Part shown: one piece after another, positions 19,406 through 28,377 of the stretch
Layout: each line of letters opens with the position of its first letter
Numbering within the stretch: the first letter of the stretch is position 1
Translations under genes and position numbers: made by a program
The notes under the pieces: model-generated
The model's database searches: none
Told to the model about the DNA's origin: nothing
What the model saw: only the letters and a program-made list of their open reading frames with translations
Source of the DNA: Dyella sp. OK004
GTDB lineage: Bacteria; Pseudomonadota; Gammaproteobacteria; Xanthomonadales; Rhodanobacteraceae
Assembly (NCBI RefSeq): GCF_900114495.1
Contig: NZ_FOZI01000003.1
Coordinates: 620,001 to 684,000, forward strand
Direction of reading: 5' to 3'
DNA length: 64,000 bases

Positions 19406-21386
19406 TGTACGCGCCCTGCTCGCCGGCCGTTCGCTCAAGCTGGGCGACGGCCCTTACCTGGAACGTCTCGACGCCAAGCGCTCGCCCTGGGAAGACCGCC
19501 TGCGCGCATGGCTGGGCAAATTGCCACGCTTGGATGGCTATCGCACCCGCCGCTTCCTGCAGGCCGCGTCGGCACGAGAACCTGCAGCCATGGCGCTGAG
19601 GGATGCGGCGCTGCGCGCGCAGCTGCACGAAGTCACCCGGCATCTGCTGCGCGAAGGTTTTACCGATCAGCGGCTGGCCGAGGTTTTTGCGCTGATCCGC
19701 GAAGCCTCGCGCCGCACGCTGGGTATGCGGCACCACGATGTGCAGCTGCTCGCCGGCCGCGCCTTGTTGCAAGGGCGGCTGGCCGAAATGGCGACGGGCG
19801 AAGGCAAGACCCTGGCCGCGACCCTCGCCGCCTGTACCGCAGCAGTCACTGGTGCCGCCGTGCATGTGGTGACGGTGAACGACTATCTCGCCGAGCGCGA
19901 TGCTGAGCACAACCGGCCGCTGTTCGACTTCCTCGAGCTGAGCGTCGGCGTCGTCTTACAAGACATGGCCGTCGACAAGCGACGTACCGCCTATGCCTGC
20001 AACATCACTTATGTATCGAATAAAGAGCTGACGTTCGACTATCTCAAGGACTGCATTGCCATGGGCGAGGCCTCCCTCACCCAGCAACGCCTGCGCCTGC
20101 TCGCAGGCGCGCGTTCTGGCGAGCCACCGATTTTGCGTGGCCTGCACATCGCCATCATCGACGAAGCGGACAGCGTACTGATTGACGAGGCGAGCACGCC
20201 GCTGATCATTTCCGAAACGCTCCCAGACGATCTCGATCCGTCGATCTACACCCAGTCCATCACGCTCGCCCGATCGCTCGAACTGACTACACACTATGTC
20301 AAAGGCCAGCATCGTGATATCTGGCTGACCCCGGCCGGCAAACAGCATGTTCGCGACGCCACGGCGGACTTCGGCGGCTTGTGGCGCTCGTCCCTGTGGC
20401 GGGACGAGTTCGTGCAGAAAGCGCTCTCGGCCGTGCACTGCTTCCAGCGCGACCAGCACTACATCCTGGCCGAAGACAAAGTGCAGATCGTCGACGAGTC
20501 GACTGGTCGCGTGATGCCGGACCGTACCTGGGAGCGCGGTCTGCATCAGATGATCGAATCGAAAGAAAGCTGCGAGATCACCGGCCAGCGCCGCACGCTG
20601 GCGCAGATCACTTATCAGCGCTTCTTTGGCCGTTACCTGCTGTTGTGCGGCATGACTGGCACCGCGCAAGAGGTGGCCACCGAGGTCAAGCAGACCTATG
20701 GCTTGCCGGTCACCCGCATCCCCACGCACAAACCCAGCCGTCGCCACCGTCTCGCCGATCGCATTTGCAACAGCAGCACCGAACGCTGGAGCGAAGTGGT
20801 GCGGCGCGCCGCCGAAATCGCGGCGCAGGGGCGCTCCGTGCTGATCGGCACGCGTTCGGTGGAAGCCTCGGAACTACTTGGGCAACTGCTGGAGCGCGAT
20901 GGCATCGAACACACCGTACTCAACGCGCGGCAGGACAAGACCGAGGCCGATACGGTGTCGGTGGCCGGACAACCTGGCCGCATTACTGTTGCCACCAACA
21001 TGGCCGGGCGCGGCACCGACATCAAGCTCAGTGCCGACGTGGAAAGCGCGGGCGGCCTGCATGTCATCCTCACCGAGTTTCACGAATCCGCCCGCGTGGA
21101 CCGTCAGCTGTTCGGACGCTGCGCGCGCCAGGGCGACCCCGGCACTACCGAAGCCATCGTGTGTATCGATGACGATCTGTTTCATCGCTTCGCCCCTGCT
21201 CTCGGCCGTCGCGTGATGCGCTGGCTGGTCACCGACATACGGCAGAGCCGGCGCTGGTTCCGCCGCTGGGTCACCCGTGTGCAAGACCGCGCCGAACGCC
21301 ACTACCGGCGGCAACGCGTCGAAACACTCAAGCGCGACAGCGAATGGGTGAAGGCGCTCGGCTTTGTCGGCAAGACGCGCAAATAG
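19398..21386 (+). CDS. Truncated SecA-like ATPase (662 aa)
   Basis: GTG 19398 sits inside the end of the preceding gene. Strong SecA motor signatures are present: MATGEGKT (131-138), VTVNDYLAERDAE, ITYVSNKELTFDYL, DEAD box IIDEADSVLIDEAS (D255-D258), GMTGTA, ATNMAGRGTDI and GRCARQGDPG. Both nucleotide-binding domains and the cross-linking region are therefore there. The protein stops early in the helical scaffold (QRVETLKRD) and lacks the rest of the scaffold, the wing and the C-terminal Cys zinc tail of housekeeping SecA (about 900 aa). This is not the housekeeping secA. The operon context suggests a dedicated motor for an exporter with TolC and HlyD-like parts. Confidence 0.92.
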   Translation: MSDVRALLAGRSLKLGDGPYLERLDAKRSPWEDRLRAWLGKLPRLDGYRTRRFLQAASAREPAAMALRDAALRAQLHEVTRHLLREGFTDQRLAEVFALIREASRRTLGMRHHDVQLLAGRALLQGRLAEMATGEGKTLAATLAACTAAVTGAAVHVVTVNDYLAERDAEHNRPLFDFLELSVGVVLQDMAVDKRRTAYACNITYVSNKELTFDYLKDCIAMGEASLTQQRLRLLAGARSGEPPILRGLHIAIIDEADSVLIDEASTPLIISETLPDDLDPSIYTQSITLARSLELTTHYVKGQHRDIWLTPAGKQHVRDATADFGGLWRSSLWRDEFVQKALSAVHCFQRDQHYILAEDKVQIVDESTGRVMPDRTWERGLHQMIESKESCEITGQRRTLAQITYQRFFGRYLLLCGMTGTAQEVATEVKQTYGLPVTRIPTHKPSRRHRLADRICNSSTERWSEVVRRAAEIAAQGRSVLIGTRSVEASELLGQLLERDGIEHTVLNARQDKTEADTVSVAGQPGRITVATNMAGRGTDIKLSADVESAGGLHVILTEFHESARVDRQLFGRCARQGDPGTTEAIVCIDDDLFHRFAPALGRRVMRWLVTDIRQSRRWFRRWVTRVQDRAERHYRRQRVETLKRDSEWVKALGFVGKTRK

Positions 21387-21395
21387 GTACGACGG

Positions 21396-23117
21396 TCAGC
21401 GATCGAAGGCGGTCCGTGCCACGTCGACGACCTCGTTGGCCCGCCCGTTGAGTACGGCCTTCATCATCCAGATGCTGAAACCCTTGGCCTGCTCCAGCGT
21501 CACCTTGGGCGGCATGATCAGCTCGACCGGATTGGTGACCACATCGATCAGGGCCGGGCCGTCATGGGCGAAGGCGCGCTTGACTGCATCGGGGAGCTGC
21601 GCGGGATCTTCCACGCGCACGCCATAGATGCCCACCGCTTCGGCCACCTTGGCAAAGTCGGGATTCTCCAATCGTGTGCCGGTCGGCAGGAATCCGGCGG
21701 CCTTCATTTCGATATCCACAAAACCGAGCAGGCCGTTGTTGAACACCACGATCTTGATCGGCAGCTTGGACTGCCGCAGCGTCAGCACGTCGCCCATCAG
21801 CATGCTGAAGCCGCCATCGCCCGACATGGAAATCACCTGCCGCCCCGGATGGGACACCTGCGCGCCAATAGCCTGCGGCATGGCGTTGGCCATCGAGCCG
21901 TGCAGGAACGATCCCAATAACCGGCGCTTGCCGTTCATACGCAGATAGCGCGCCGCCCATACCGTTGGCTCACCCACATCGCAGGTCACGATCGCGTCTT
22001 CGTCGGCAAGATCACTGACCACCTTGGCCAGATATTGCGGATGGATCGGCCGCTGCGAGGCATTACCGACCGCCAGGGCGTCCAGTTCGGCGCGCGCCTT
22101 TTTGTAATGCGCCACCGCGCGGTCCAGATGAGCGCTATCCCTCTTTTCATCGATCCGCTGGAGCAGTCGCCGGATCACGTCGGGCACATTGCCAATCACC
22201 CCAAGATCCAGCCGGCAGCGCTTGCCAAGATTCTCGCCGCGGATGTCGACCTGCGCGATACGGGCATGGTCCGGATAGAACTGCCGGTACGGAAAATCCG
22301 TGCCGAGCAGGAGCAAGGTGTCGCACGCCTCCATCGCGTGATAGCCGGAGGAGAAGCCGATCAACCCGGTCATGCCGACATCGAACGGGTTGTCCCATTC
22401 GACATGCTCCTTGCCGCGCAACGCATGAACCACGGGCGCTTTCAGTTTCGCCGCCAATGCCACCACTTCATCGTGCGCGCCGGCGCATCCCGCACCACAC
22501 ATCAGCGTGATGCGCTTGCCGCTGTTCAACAGCGCGGCGAGTGCATCGATATCGGCTTCCGCGGCGACGACATCGGGCAATCGCGGAATGAGCTGTGCGG
22601 ATGGCTTGCGCGGTCCGGCCGCGCGCAGGGCCACATCGCCGGGTATCACGATGACGGCCACGCCCTGCTTGGTGATGGCTTCGCGGATGGCCGTCTCCAC
22701 AATGCGCGGCACATGATCCGGGTCAGTGATCAGCTCAGCGTAGTGGCTGCATTCCTTGAACAGGAATTGCGGATGGGTTTCCTGGAAGTAGCCCGAGCCG
22801 ATTTCCGTGCCGGGTATCTGTGCGGCGATGGCCAGTACCGGCACCCGGTTGCGATGGCAGTCGAACAGACCGTTGATCAAATGCAGGTTGCCGGGCCCGC
22901 AGCTACCGGCGCATACCGCCAGTTTTCCGGTGAGCTCGGCGTCGGCACCAGCCGCGAACGCGGCGACCTCCTCATGGCGGACCGAAATCCATTCGGTCTT
23001 CTTGTGCGCCCGCAGTGAATCGGTGATGCCGTTGAGCGAATCGCCCACCAGGCCATAGATGCGCTGCACGCCGGCCGCTTCAAGGGTTTCTACCAGTCGT
23101 TCGGCTATGGTCGTCAT
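21396..23117 (-). CDS. poxB: Pyruvate dehydrogenase (quinone), PoxB-type ThDP enzyme
   Basis: ATG 23117 gives MTTIAERLVETLEAAGVQRIYG, aligned with the usual N-terminus of the family; 573 aa matches PoxB (about 570). The frame is open upstream to 23492 without similarity. It shows the N-terminal ThDP Pyr domain (RHEEVAAFAAGADAELTG, active-site Glu), a middle domain, and the C-terminal PP domain with GDGGFSMLMGD...NNG (Mg/ThDP motif GDG-x(~25)-NN). It oxidises pyruvate to acetate and CO2, passing electrons to quinone at the membrane. It is convergent with the SecA-like gene (9 bp apart) and divergent from the LysE exporter. Related ThDP decarboxylases cannot be fully excluded. Confidence 0.9.
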   Translation of the reverse strand: MTTIAERLVETLEAAGVQRIYGLVGDSLNGITDSLRAHKKTEWISVRHEEVAAFAAGADAELTGKLAVCAGSCGPGNLHLINGLFDCHRNRVPVLAIAAQIPGTEIGSGYFQETHPQFLFKECSHYAELITDPDHVPRIVETAIREAITKQGVAVIVIPGDVALRAAGPRKPSAQLIPRLPDVVAAEADIDALAALLNSGKRITLMCGAGCAGAHDEVVALAAKLKAPVVHALRGKEHVEWDNPFDVGMTGLIGFSSGYHAMEACDTLLLLGTDFPYRQFYPDHARIAQVDIRGENLGKRCRLDLGVIGNVPDVIRRLLQRIDEKRDSAHLDRAVAHYKKARAELDALAVGNASQRPIHPQYLAKVVSDLADEDAIVTCDVGEPTVWAARYLRMNGKRRLLGSFLHGSMANAMPQAIGAQVSHPGRQVISMSGDGGFSMLMGDVLTLRQSKLPIKIVVFNNGLLGFVDIEMKAAGFLPTGTRLENPDFAKVAEAVGIYGVRVEDPAQLPDAVKRAFAHDGPALIDVVTNPVELIMPPKVTLEQAKGFSIWMMKAVLNGRANEVVDVARTAFDR

Positions 23118-23330
23118 GTCGGTCTCGTCAATGGCAGTGGTGCGCGCATGCGATGCAGGTCGCCTATCAAAAGGATGTCCGGGCAAACTGGCATCCGGTG
23201 CGTTAACACTAAGTGGATATGGATCGCCGCACCAAGCCCTGTACGGTCCAGGATGGGTAGCCATCGACCGCGTTAGAATCAATCGATAGCTACGCCAGGC
23301 ACCTCTCGTCCCTGCGCTCCAGGAGCAGCC

Positions 23331-23957
23331 ATGTTCGATCTCTCCACGCTGAGCACGTTTGTCGCGGTCGTTCTTGGCCTGTTCCTCATTCCCGGGCCGG
23401 CCGTGCTGCTGGTGTTGAGCCGGACCGCACAAGGCGGACGGAAGATCGGCATCCTGACTGGCCTTGGCATCGCCACGGGTGATTTCGTCCACACCTTGTT
23501 CGCGGCAGTCGGCTTATCCGCGGTGTTGATGACGTCGGCGCTGGCCTTCAACGTCGTCAAGCTCGTGGGTGCCGCGTATCTGATCTATCTCGGCGTCCGC
23601 GCATGGTTGGAGAAGCCGCATAACCCGTCGCTTCCCAAGGTTTCGCCGATCACGCCCGCGAAAGCGTTCCTGCACGCGATACCGGCCGAAGTACTGAATC
23701 CAAAAGCGGCTCTTTTCTTCCTTGCTTTCATGCCGCAGTTCGTCCACCCCGAACGGGGATCGACGTTTGTGCAGTTCGCCGTACTTGGCCTGATTCTCGT
23801 CGCACTCAGCTCGGTCTATACGACGCTCCTGGCCTGCTCGATCCGATGGCTGGGCCTGCTCACCCACCGTCTGTCGTGGCTAAAGCGCTGGCAAGGGAAG
23901 ATCGTCGGCGTGATCTTCATCTCGCTTGGATTGAAGGTGGCGACCCAGCAGCGCTGA
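23331..23957 (+). CDS. LysE/RhtB-family amino-acid exporter
   Basis: 208 aa with about six hydrophobic segments and the LysE signatures: the N-terminal LFLIPGPAVLLVLSRTAQGGRKIGILTGLGIATGD and central NPKAALFFLAFMPQFV. Inner-membrane exporters of this family expel amino acids or homoserine-lactone-like compounds; the substrate cannot be read from the sequence. AGGAG lies 7 nt before the ATG. The gene is transcribed alone, divergent from poxB with 213 bp between them, which holds both promoters. Confidence 0.9.
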   Translation: MFDLSTLSTFVAVVLGLFLIPGPAVLLVLSRTAQGGRKIGILTGLGIATGDFVHTLFAAVGLSAVLMTSALAFNVVKLVGAAYLIYLGVRAWLEKPHNPSLPKVSPITPAKAFLHAIPAEVLNPKAALFFLAFMPQFVHPERGSTFVQFAVLGLILVALSSVYTTLLACSIRWLGLLTHRLSWLKRWQGKIVGVIFISLGLKVATQQR

Positions 23958-24007
23958 GCATTCGCATGACAGGCCGCTCGAAAGTAGAGCGCCATGCCGC
24001 GTCTCGA

Positions 24008-24928
24008 TCACATGACTTCCCCGGCAACGACCAGGCCAGCCACCAAAGCGTCCTGCAACACATACGGCACGTAGCGAAAGTCGCGGATGAAGCGCACCTT
24101 TCCCTGCTCTACGGTCAGCTCGATGAAATAGCCCGGCTGCGTGTCTGCGGGTGCGCGGAACACCGCGATCACTTCGCGCCCCTGCAGCCAGGCTGGCACC
24201 AGGCGCCAGTCGTTGTAGCGCTGGTAGTTGCTCATGTAGTCGCCGACGGCGCGCCCGGCACGCTGAGCGCGTGAGAGCAGATCGAGCCTGACGTCTTCGG
24301 CCAGCATGGCGCGCACGCCGTCCCAGTCGCGTGCGTTGAACAGTGCGGCGTAACGGGCCACGGCTGGGGAGGTTTCGCGCGGCGAAGGGTTCGCCGGCGA
24401 CACCTCCGCCAGTTCGCGTAATCGCAGCCGGCCGCGGTGCAGTGCCGCCTTCACCGCCGGCACGCTCAGCTCCAGCAGCGCACCGATCTCCTCCAGCGAA
24501 TGGCCCAGTACGTCCTTGAGGATGACGCAACTACGCTGCGCCGGCGGTAGTCCGACGAAACGCGACACCGCCAGCCGCACCGCTTGCTGATGCGCGATCA
24601 CATCACCAGGGTCCGGTGCCGGGTCGCTGATGGTGTCATGCACGGCATCTAGCGACTCGCTCATACGCGCTTCGTACCGGCGCAGGTGATCCAGCGCGCG
24701 GTTGTGGGCGATACGGAACAGCCAGGGGCGGAACGCCGGCATGTCTCCCATATCCGGCAACAGGTAGTAGGCCCGGGCCAGCGTGTCCTGCACGATGTCC
24801 TCACCATCGGCGATGGAGCCGGTCATGCGTGCGCAATAGCGATGCAGCTCCGGCCGCAGGTCCGCTACCAGTTCGAGGAAGCGGCGGCGGCCTTCGTGCT
24901 GGGTAGCGAGTAGCGAGTCGTCGGTCAC
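24008..24928 (-). CDS. ECF sigma factor with C-terminal SnoaL-like domain
   Basis: 306 aa from a GTG start. Region 2 is ARMTGSIADGEDIVQDTLARAYY...FRPWLFRIAHNRALDHLRR; region 4 is LPPAQRSCVILKDVLGHSLEEIGALLELSVPAVKAALHRGRLRLREL. Residues about 185-306 form a SnoaL/NTF2-like extension (ARYAALFNARDWDGVRAMLAEDVRLDL...FIRDFRYVPYV). Such factors usually lack an anti-sigma gene and are controlled by the extension itself. The motifs NPDKL and DGGGR of group ECF41 are not evident, so I place it only among SnoaL-fused ECF factors. It starts 2 bp after an SDR gene, so the two form an operon and the SDR may be a target or partner. Confidence 0.9.
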   Translation of the reverse strand: MTDDSLLATQHEGRRRFLELVADLRPELHRYCARMTGSIADGEDIVQDTLARAYYLLPDMGDMPAFRPWLFRIAHNRALDHLRRYEARMSESLDAVHDTISDPAPDPGDVIAHQQAVRLAVSRFVGLPPAQRSCVILKDVLGHSLEEIGALLELSVPAVKAALHRGRLRLRELAEVSPANPSPRETSPAVARYAALFNARDWDGVRAMLAEDVRLDLLSRAQRAGRAVGDYMSNYQRYNDWRLVPAWLQGREVIAVFRAPADTQPGYFIELTVEQGKVRFIRDFRYVPYVLQDALVAGLVVAGEVM

Positions 24929-24930
24929 GC

Positions 24931-25683
24931 TCAGGCTCCCAGTGCCTCGATGCCGTAATCGGCCTTGATGCCCAGGGCAGGCTCTTCTTCATACTGAGCT
25001 TCGGTGAGGATGCGCACGACGTAGTCACCGAAGTCCTGTGCCGATAGCGGTTTGCCGAATCCGGCGAGGAACTGCTCCTGAGTGATGCCCTTGCGGTTCG
25101 AGTAGTACTCGGAGGCCATGCGCCCCACACCGCCGGCCGCCGTCATTTGACGCGGTACCACTGCCTGGAAGCGGATGCCCAGATCGAGCTCCGCCGATAC
25201 ACCATTCGCGTAAGAGGCCATGATCCACAGCATACGCTTGGCGCCGGCATAGCCACCGGACATCGGGGAACCGTTGACGGCCGCGCCGCTGGAAACCACG
25301 AGTACGCGGCTGCCGCGCTCCAGCGGCAGGCGCAGCGCTTCCTGGATCCAATGAAAGCCGGCTTTGACGTCGCTGTTCCAGGGCTCGCTGAAGCCTTCCC
25401 AGCTTTGCTCGTGCAGCGGCCCCATCGGCGGCCTGGAACCCGCATTGAGCACGAGAATGGTGGGCCGGATTTCCCGCAACAGAGAAGTGGCCAGGGCGCG
25501 ATCGGTAACGTCGCCCGGTGCGCTGTTCACACCCAGCCGGGTTGCCACCTCGGCCAGGCGCTGGGCATCACGTGCCACCACGGTGATGTTTGCGCCGTGT
25601 GCCGCGAGGGCTTCCACGACACCGAGGCCAAGGCCGCTGCTGCCGCCAGTGACGATGACACGCTGGTCTTTGAGATCTTGCAT
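24931..25683 (-). CDS. Short-chain dehydrogenase/reductase (SDR)
   Basis: 250 aa with a Rossmann dinucleotide motif TGGSSGLG near the N-terminus, an NAGS motif after strand 4, and catalytic SSG...YAGAK (Ser and YxxxK). AAGGAG precedes the ATG. This is a cytosolic NAD(P)-dependent oxidoreductase; the substrate is unknown. It is the promoter-proximal gene of an operon with the SnoaL-fused ECF sigma factor. Confidence 0.9.
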   Translation of the reverse strand: MQDLKDQRVIVTGGSSGLGLGVVEALAAHGANITVVARDAQRLAEVATRLGVNSAPGDVTDRALATSLLREIRPTILVLNAGSRPPMGPLHEQSWEGFSEPWNSDVKAGFHWIQEALRLPLERGSRVLVVSSGAAVNGSPMSGGYAGAKRMLWIMASYANGVSAELDLGIRFQAVVPRQMTAAGGVGRMASEYYSNRKGITQEQFLAGFGKPLSAQDFGDYVVRILTEAQYEEEPALGIKADYGIEALGA

Positions 25684-25800
25684 GGGAGTCGCTCCTTCGG
25701 AAGGGTGAGCCCCAACAACGATCCAGACTGCCCAAAGGATGCGCTGCGTTTATCATTGCCCACTTATGCCGTCCCGGCCGGCGCCAGATCTTGCTTGCTC

Positions 25801-26349
25801 ATGGACGAACCGATGCGTTATGAACGGCTGCGTTTTTATCTGGCGGGGGTCGTGACCGTGGCCTCCGTGTGGGGCTTTCGCTTCGGCCTGATGAGTTTGG
25901 CTGCATGGCTGGGCATTCCGCTGTGGGTCGAGTTCGATCACCCGGTGACGGTGCGCTGGCCGAACACGAGTGGCATCGGCTGGGTCGACGAGACGTTCAC
26001 CCGGGAAATGACCTGGGCCCATCTGTTGTTGATGGTGCTTGCGCTGGTCATGGCCTACTACGTCGCGCGAATCACTTATCGTCTCAGCGTAAGCGCGGTG
26101 CTTGACCGCAGGAATCGCTGGCTGCTAGCGGGGTGGTTCGTCTTTACGGCGCTCATGATCGCCCTGTCGCGGATGCTGTCCGCGATGTTCCATCCGCCCT
26201 CCTTGCCAAGCGGCCCGGACTGGGCATGGACCGGCGATGTGGTCGGCGTGGTGGGCCTGTTCGTCATCCTGGTACTGACCAACTTGTTCGTGTCCGCTTG
26301 GGGACGCCTTATGCGCTGGTGCAAGGTGCCCGCGAAGAGCGCGGACTAG
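25801..26349 (+). CDS. Small polytopic membrane protein of unknown function
   Basis: ATG 25801 (MDEPMRYERLRFYLAG...) is chosen for spacing from the divergent SDR gene; ATG 25813 is an alternative. The 182 aa contain four probable transmembrane helices (about 14-38, 73-93, 109-130, 145-167) separated by short polar loops. The loop after helix 1 (VEFDHPVTVRWPN) is conserved-looking but unassigned. It is convergent with the TetR gene, 4 bp apart. No function can be suggested. Confidence 0.75.
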   Translation: MDEPMRYERLRFYLAGVVTVASVWGFRFGLMSLAAWLGIPLWVEFDHPVTVRWPNTSGIGWVDETFTREMTWAHLLLMVLALVMAYYVARITYRLSVSAVLDRRNRWLLAGWFVFTALMIALSRMLSAMFHPPSLPSGPDWAWTGDVVGVVGLFVILVLTNLFVSAWGRLMRWCKVPAKSAD

Positions 26350-26353
26350 GCGC

Positions 26354-26980
26354 TTATTCCGCGACCAGCCGCGGCATCACTTCAGCCAACGCACTCCGCA
26401 GCAGATCCAGATCCATCTTCGGGTCACGTGCGGCACGCACGGCCAGGCCCTCGATGATGCACAGGAAAACCAGAGAGCGGCGCTCGCTGAGAGCGGAGGT
26501 CATGCCCAGACCGCCTTCTTCCCGCGGGCGCGTCAGCCAGGCGAGAAATTCGGCGAAACACAGATCGTCAGCGTGATGAATGGCCGCGGCGACCTGTTTG
26601 TCGCGTGTGGCTTCGGCGCTGGTCTCCAGAAACAGCGCGGCATTCATCATGCGCATGTCCGGCGTGGGCTTGCTCCAGATAACGAAGGCCTCTATCAAGG
26701 CTTCGGTGAAATCGGTGGAGGCACTCAGCGCGCGAATGTCCTCCAGCTCGATCTCGGTCTGTCGCTCGATGATGGCGAGGACGATGGCGCTCTTGTTGGG
26801 AAAATAGCGGTAGATCAGGCCCGCGCTCATCTCGGCCGCTTCGGCGATGTTCGCCATGCTCGCCGCGTGAAACCCATACTTGACGAAACATTGCTGCGCG
26901 GCGGCCAGGATGCGCTCGCGTTGCTCCCTGGCGCGCCGACTCAGCGCTGTTTCTTCGATGGATTTCCCGTGTTTTCTCAT
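26354..26980 (-). CDS. TetR/AcrR-family repressor of the adjacent RND pump
   Basis: 208 aa. The N-terminal helix-turn-helix is typical of the family: RERILAAAQQCFVKYGFHAASMANIAEAAEMSAGLIYRYFPNKSAIV. The C-terminal helical domain would bind an inducer. Its ATG overlaps the stop of the outer-membrane-factor gene (ATGA), so it is the last gene of the adaptor-permease-OMF-tetR operon. A repressor at the operon end probably gives negative feedback. A 12-bp palindrome upstream of the adaptor gene is a candidate operator. Confidence 0.9.
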   Translation of the reverse strand: MRKHGKSIEETALSRRAREQRERILAAAQQCFVKYGFHAASMANIAEAAEMSAGLIYRYFPNKSAIVLAIIERQTEIELEDIRALSASTDFTEALIEAFVIWSKPTPDMRMMNAALFLETSAEATRDKQVAAAIHHADDLCFAEFLAWLTRPREEGGLGMTSALSERRSLVFLCIIEGLAVRAARDPKMDLDLLRSALAEVMPRLVAE

Positions 26981-28377
26981 GGTGTGCGTTCGCTCCAGCC
27001 GCCTCCAAGCACTTTATACAAAGTGACCCGGTTGGTCTGCTCGGCGAGGCGTGTGGCGATGAGCTGCTGTTGCGCGCTATAGAGCGCCCGTTGCGAGTCC
27101 AGCGACACGAGGTAGCTGTCGCGCCCTGCTCGATAGCGTGCGCGCGACAGCTCGTCCGCCCTGCTCGCCGCACCTACCAGGGCCTGTTGAGCGGTACGTT
27201 GTTCGTCCAGGGTGCGCGTCAACGCCAGTGCATCGGCTACTTCGCGGAAGCCGGACTGGATGGCTTTCTCGTACTGGGCCAGGGCGATCTGCTGATCAGC
27301 CTTGGCACCCGCCAGCTGCGCCATGAGGCGACCGCCCTGGAAGATCGGCAAGGTGATCTGCGGCATGAAGGTCCAGGTGCCGCTACCACTCTTGAACAGG
27401 CCGGAGAGCTCATTGCTCGCCGTCCCAACGCTGCCGGTGAGGCTGATGGTTGGGAAGAACGCTGCGCGCGCCGCACCGATATCCGCATTCGCCGCGCGCA
27501 GCAGATGCTCCGCTTGCAGGATATCCGGACGGCGCAGCAATACATCGGATGGTAAGCCGGCTGGCAGGGCGGCGATCATGGTGGTGTGGTCGCTCATCCC
27601 TGTCGGCAACAGCGTGTCTTCGGCTTGCCCGCCCACAAGTAGATTGAGCGCATTGGTGTCCTGCGCGACCAGGCCGCCAAAGCGGGCCACATCGGCGCGT
27701 GCGGTTTCCACCGTGGTCTGCGCCTGGCTCAGGTCGAGACTGGAGGCAGCACCAAGTGCATGCCGCTGCCGGGTCAGGTCGAACGAGGATTCCTGGTTGT
27801 CGCGTGTGGCCTTCGCGATCTGCAGCGACTCCTGGTCCGCAGCGAGGGTGAGATAAGCATTCGCCACTTCCGCGATCAGGCTCAGCTGCGCACTGCGTTG
27901 CGCTTCGCCTTGCGCGAGGTAGCGCTCCAGCGCACTGGTGCTGAGCGAATGCACGCGGCCGAACAGATCCAGCTCGAAATCGGTGGTGCCGAGGTTGGCG
28001 AGATATTGCTGGGTCACCGGCGAACCGCTGACACCGGTACGCGTGAGTGACGCCGTGCCGTTGATCGAGGGCATGCGGTCGGCGCGCTGGATGCGGTACT
28101 GCGCGCGCGCCTTCTCCACATTCAACACCGCCACACGCAGATCACGGTTGTTCTGCAATGCCTGCTCAATCAGCTTCACCAGCCGCGGATCGGCGAAGAA
28201 CTCCCGCCAACCGATGTCCGCCGCCCTGCCCTGCGCGGCGGCGGCCGTGGCTTCCGGCAGCGGCCACGCGGCCGGAATGTCCGGCTGGGCCACAGGCACT
28301 TTCGGCGCGAGGCTGACGCAACCGCCCAGGACCAGCGCGATGGCGGCGCTGCATGCGGCAATCAAGAACTTATTCAT
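26977..28377 (-). CDS. NodT/OprM-family outer-membrane efflux lipoprotein
   Basis: 466 aa with signal and lipobox (LVLGGC) and the two-repeat OMF structure: [10 protein letters not shown]..., [82 protein letters not shown], and LPIFQGGRL. It forms the outer-membrane exit duct of the RND pump. It overlaps the permease gene by 8 nt and the tetR start by 4 nt. Confidence 0.93.
   Translation of the reverse strand: MNKFLIAACSAAIALVLGGCVSLAPKVPVAQPDIPAAWPLPEATAAAAQGRAADIGWREFFADPRLVKLIEQALQNNRDLRVAVLNVEKARAQYRIQRADRMPSINGTASLTRTGVSGSPVTQQYLANLGTTDFELDLFGRVHSLSTSALERYLAQGEAQRSAQLSLIAEVANAYLTLAADQESLQIAKATRDNQESSFDLTRQRHALGAASSLDLSQAQTTVETARADVARFGGLVAQDTNALNLLVGGQAEDTLLPTGMSDHTTMIAALPAGLPSDVLLRRPDILQAEHLLRAANADIGAARAAFFPTISLTGSVGTASNELSGLFKSGSGTWTFMPQITLPIFQGGRLMAQLAGAKADQQIALAQYEKAIQSGFREVADALALTRTLDEQRTAQQALVGAASRADELSRARYRAGRDSYLVSLDSQRALYSAQQQLIATRLAEQTNRVTLYKVLGGGWSERTP

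Noticed and set aside
19398-21386. Housekeeping secA
   Set aside because: Too short, lacks the C-terminal domains and sits inside an exporter operon.
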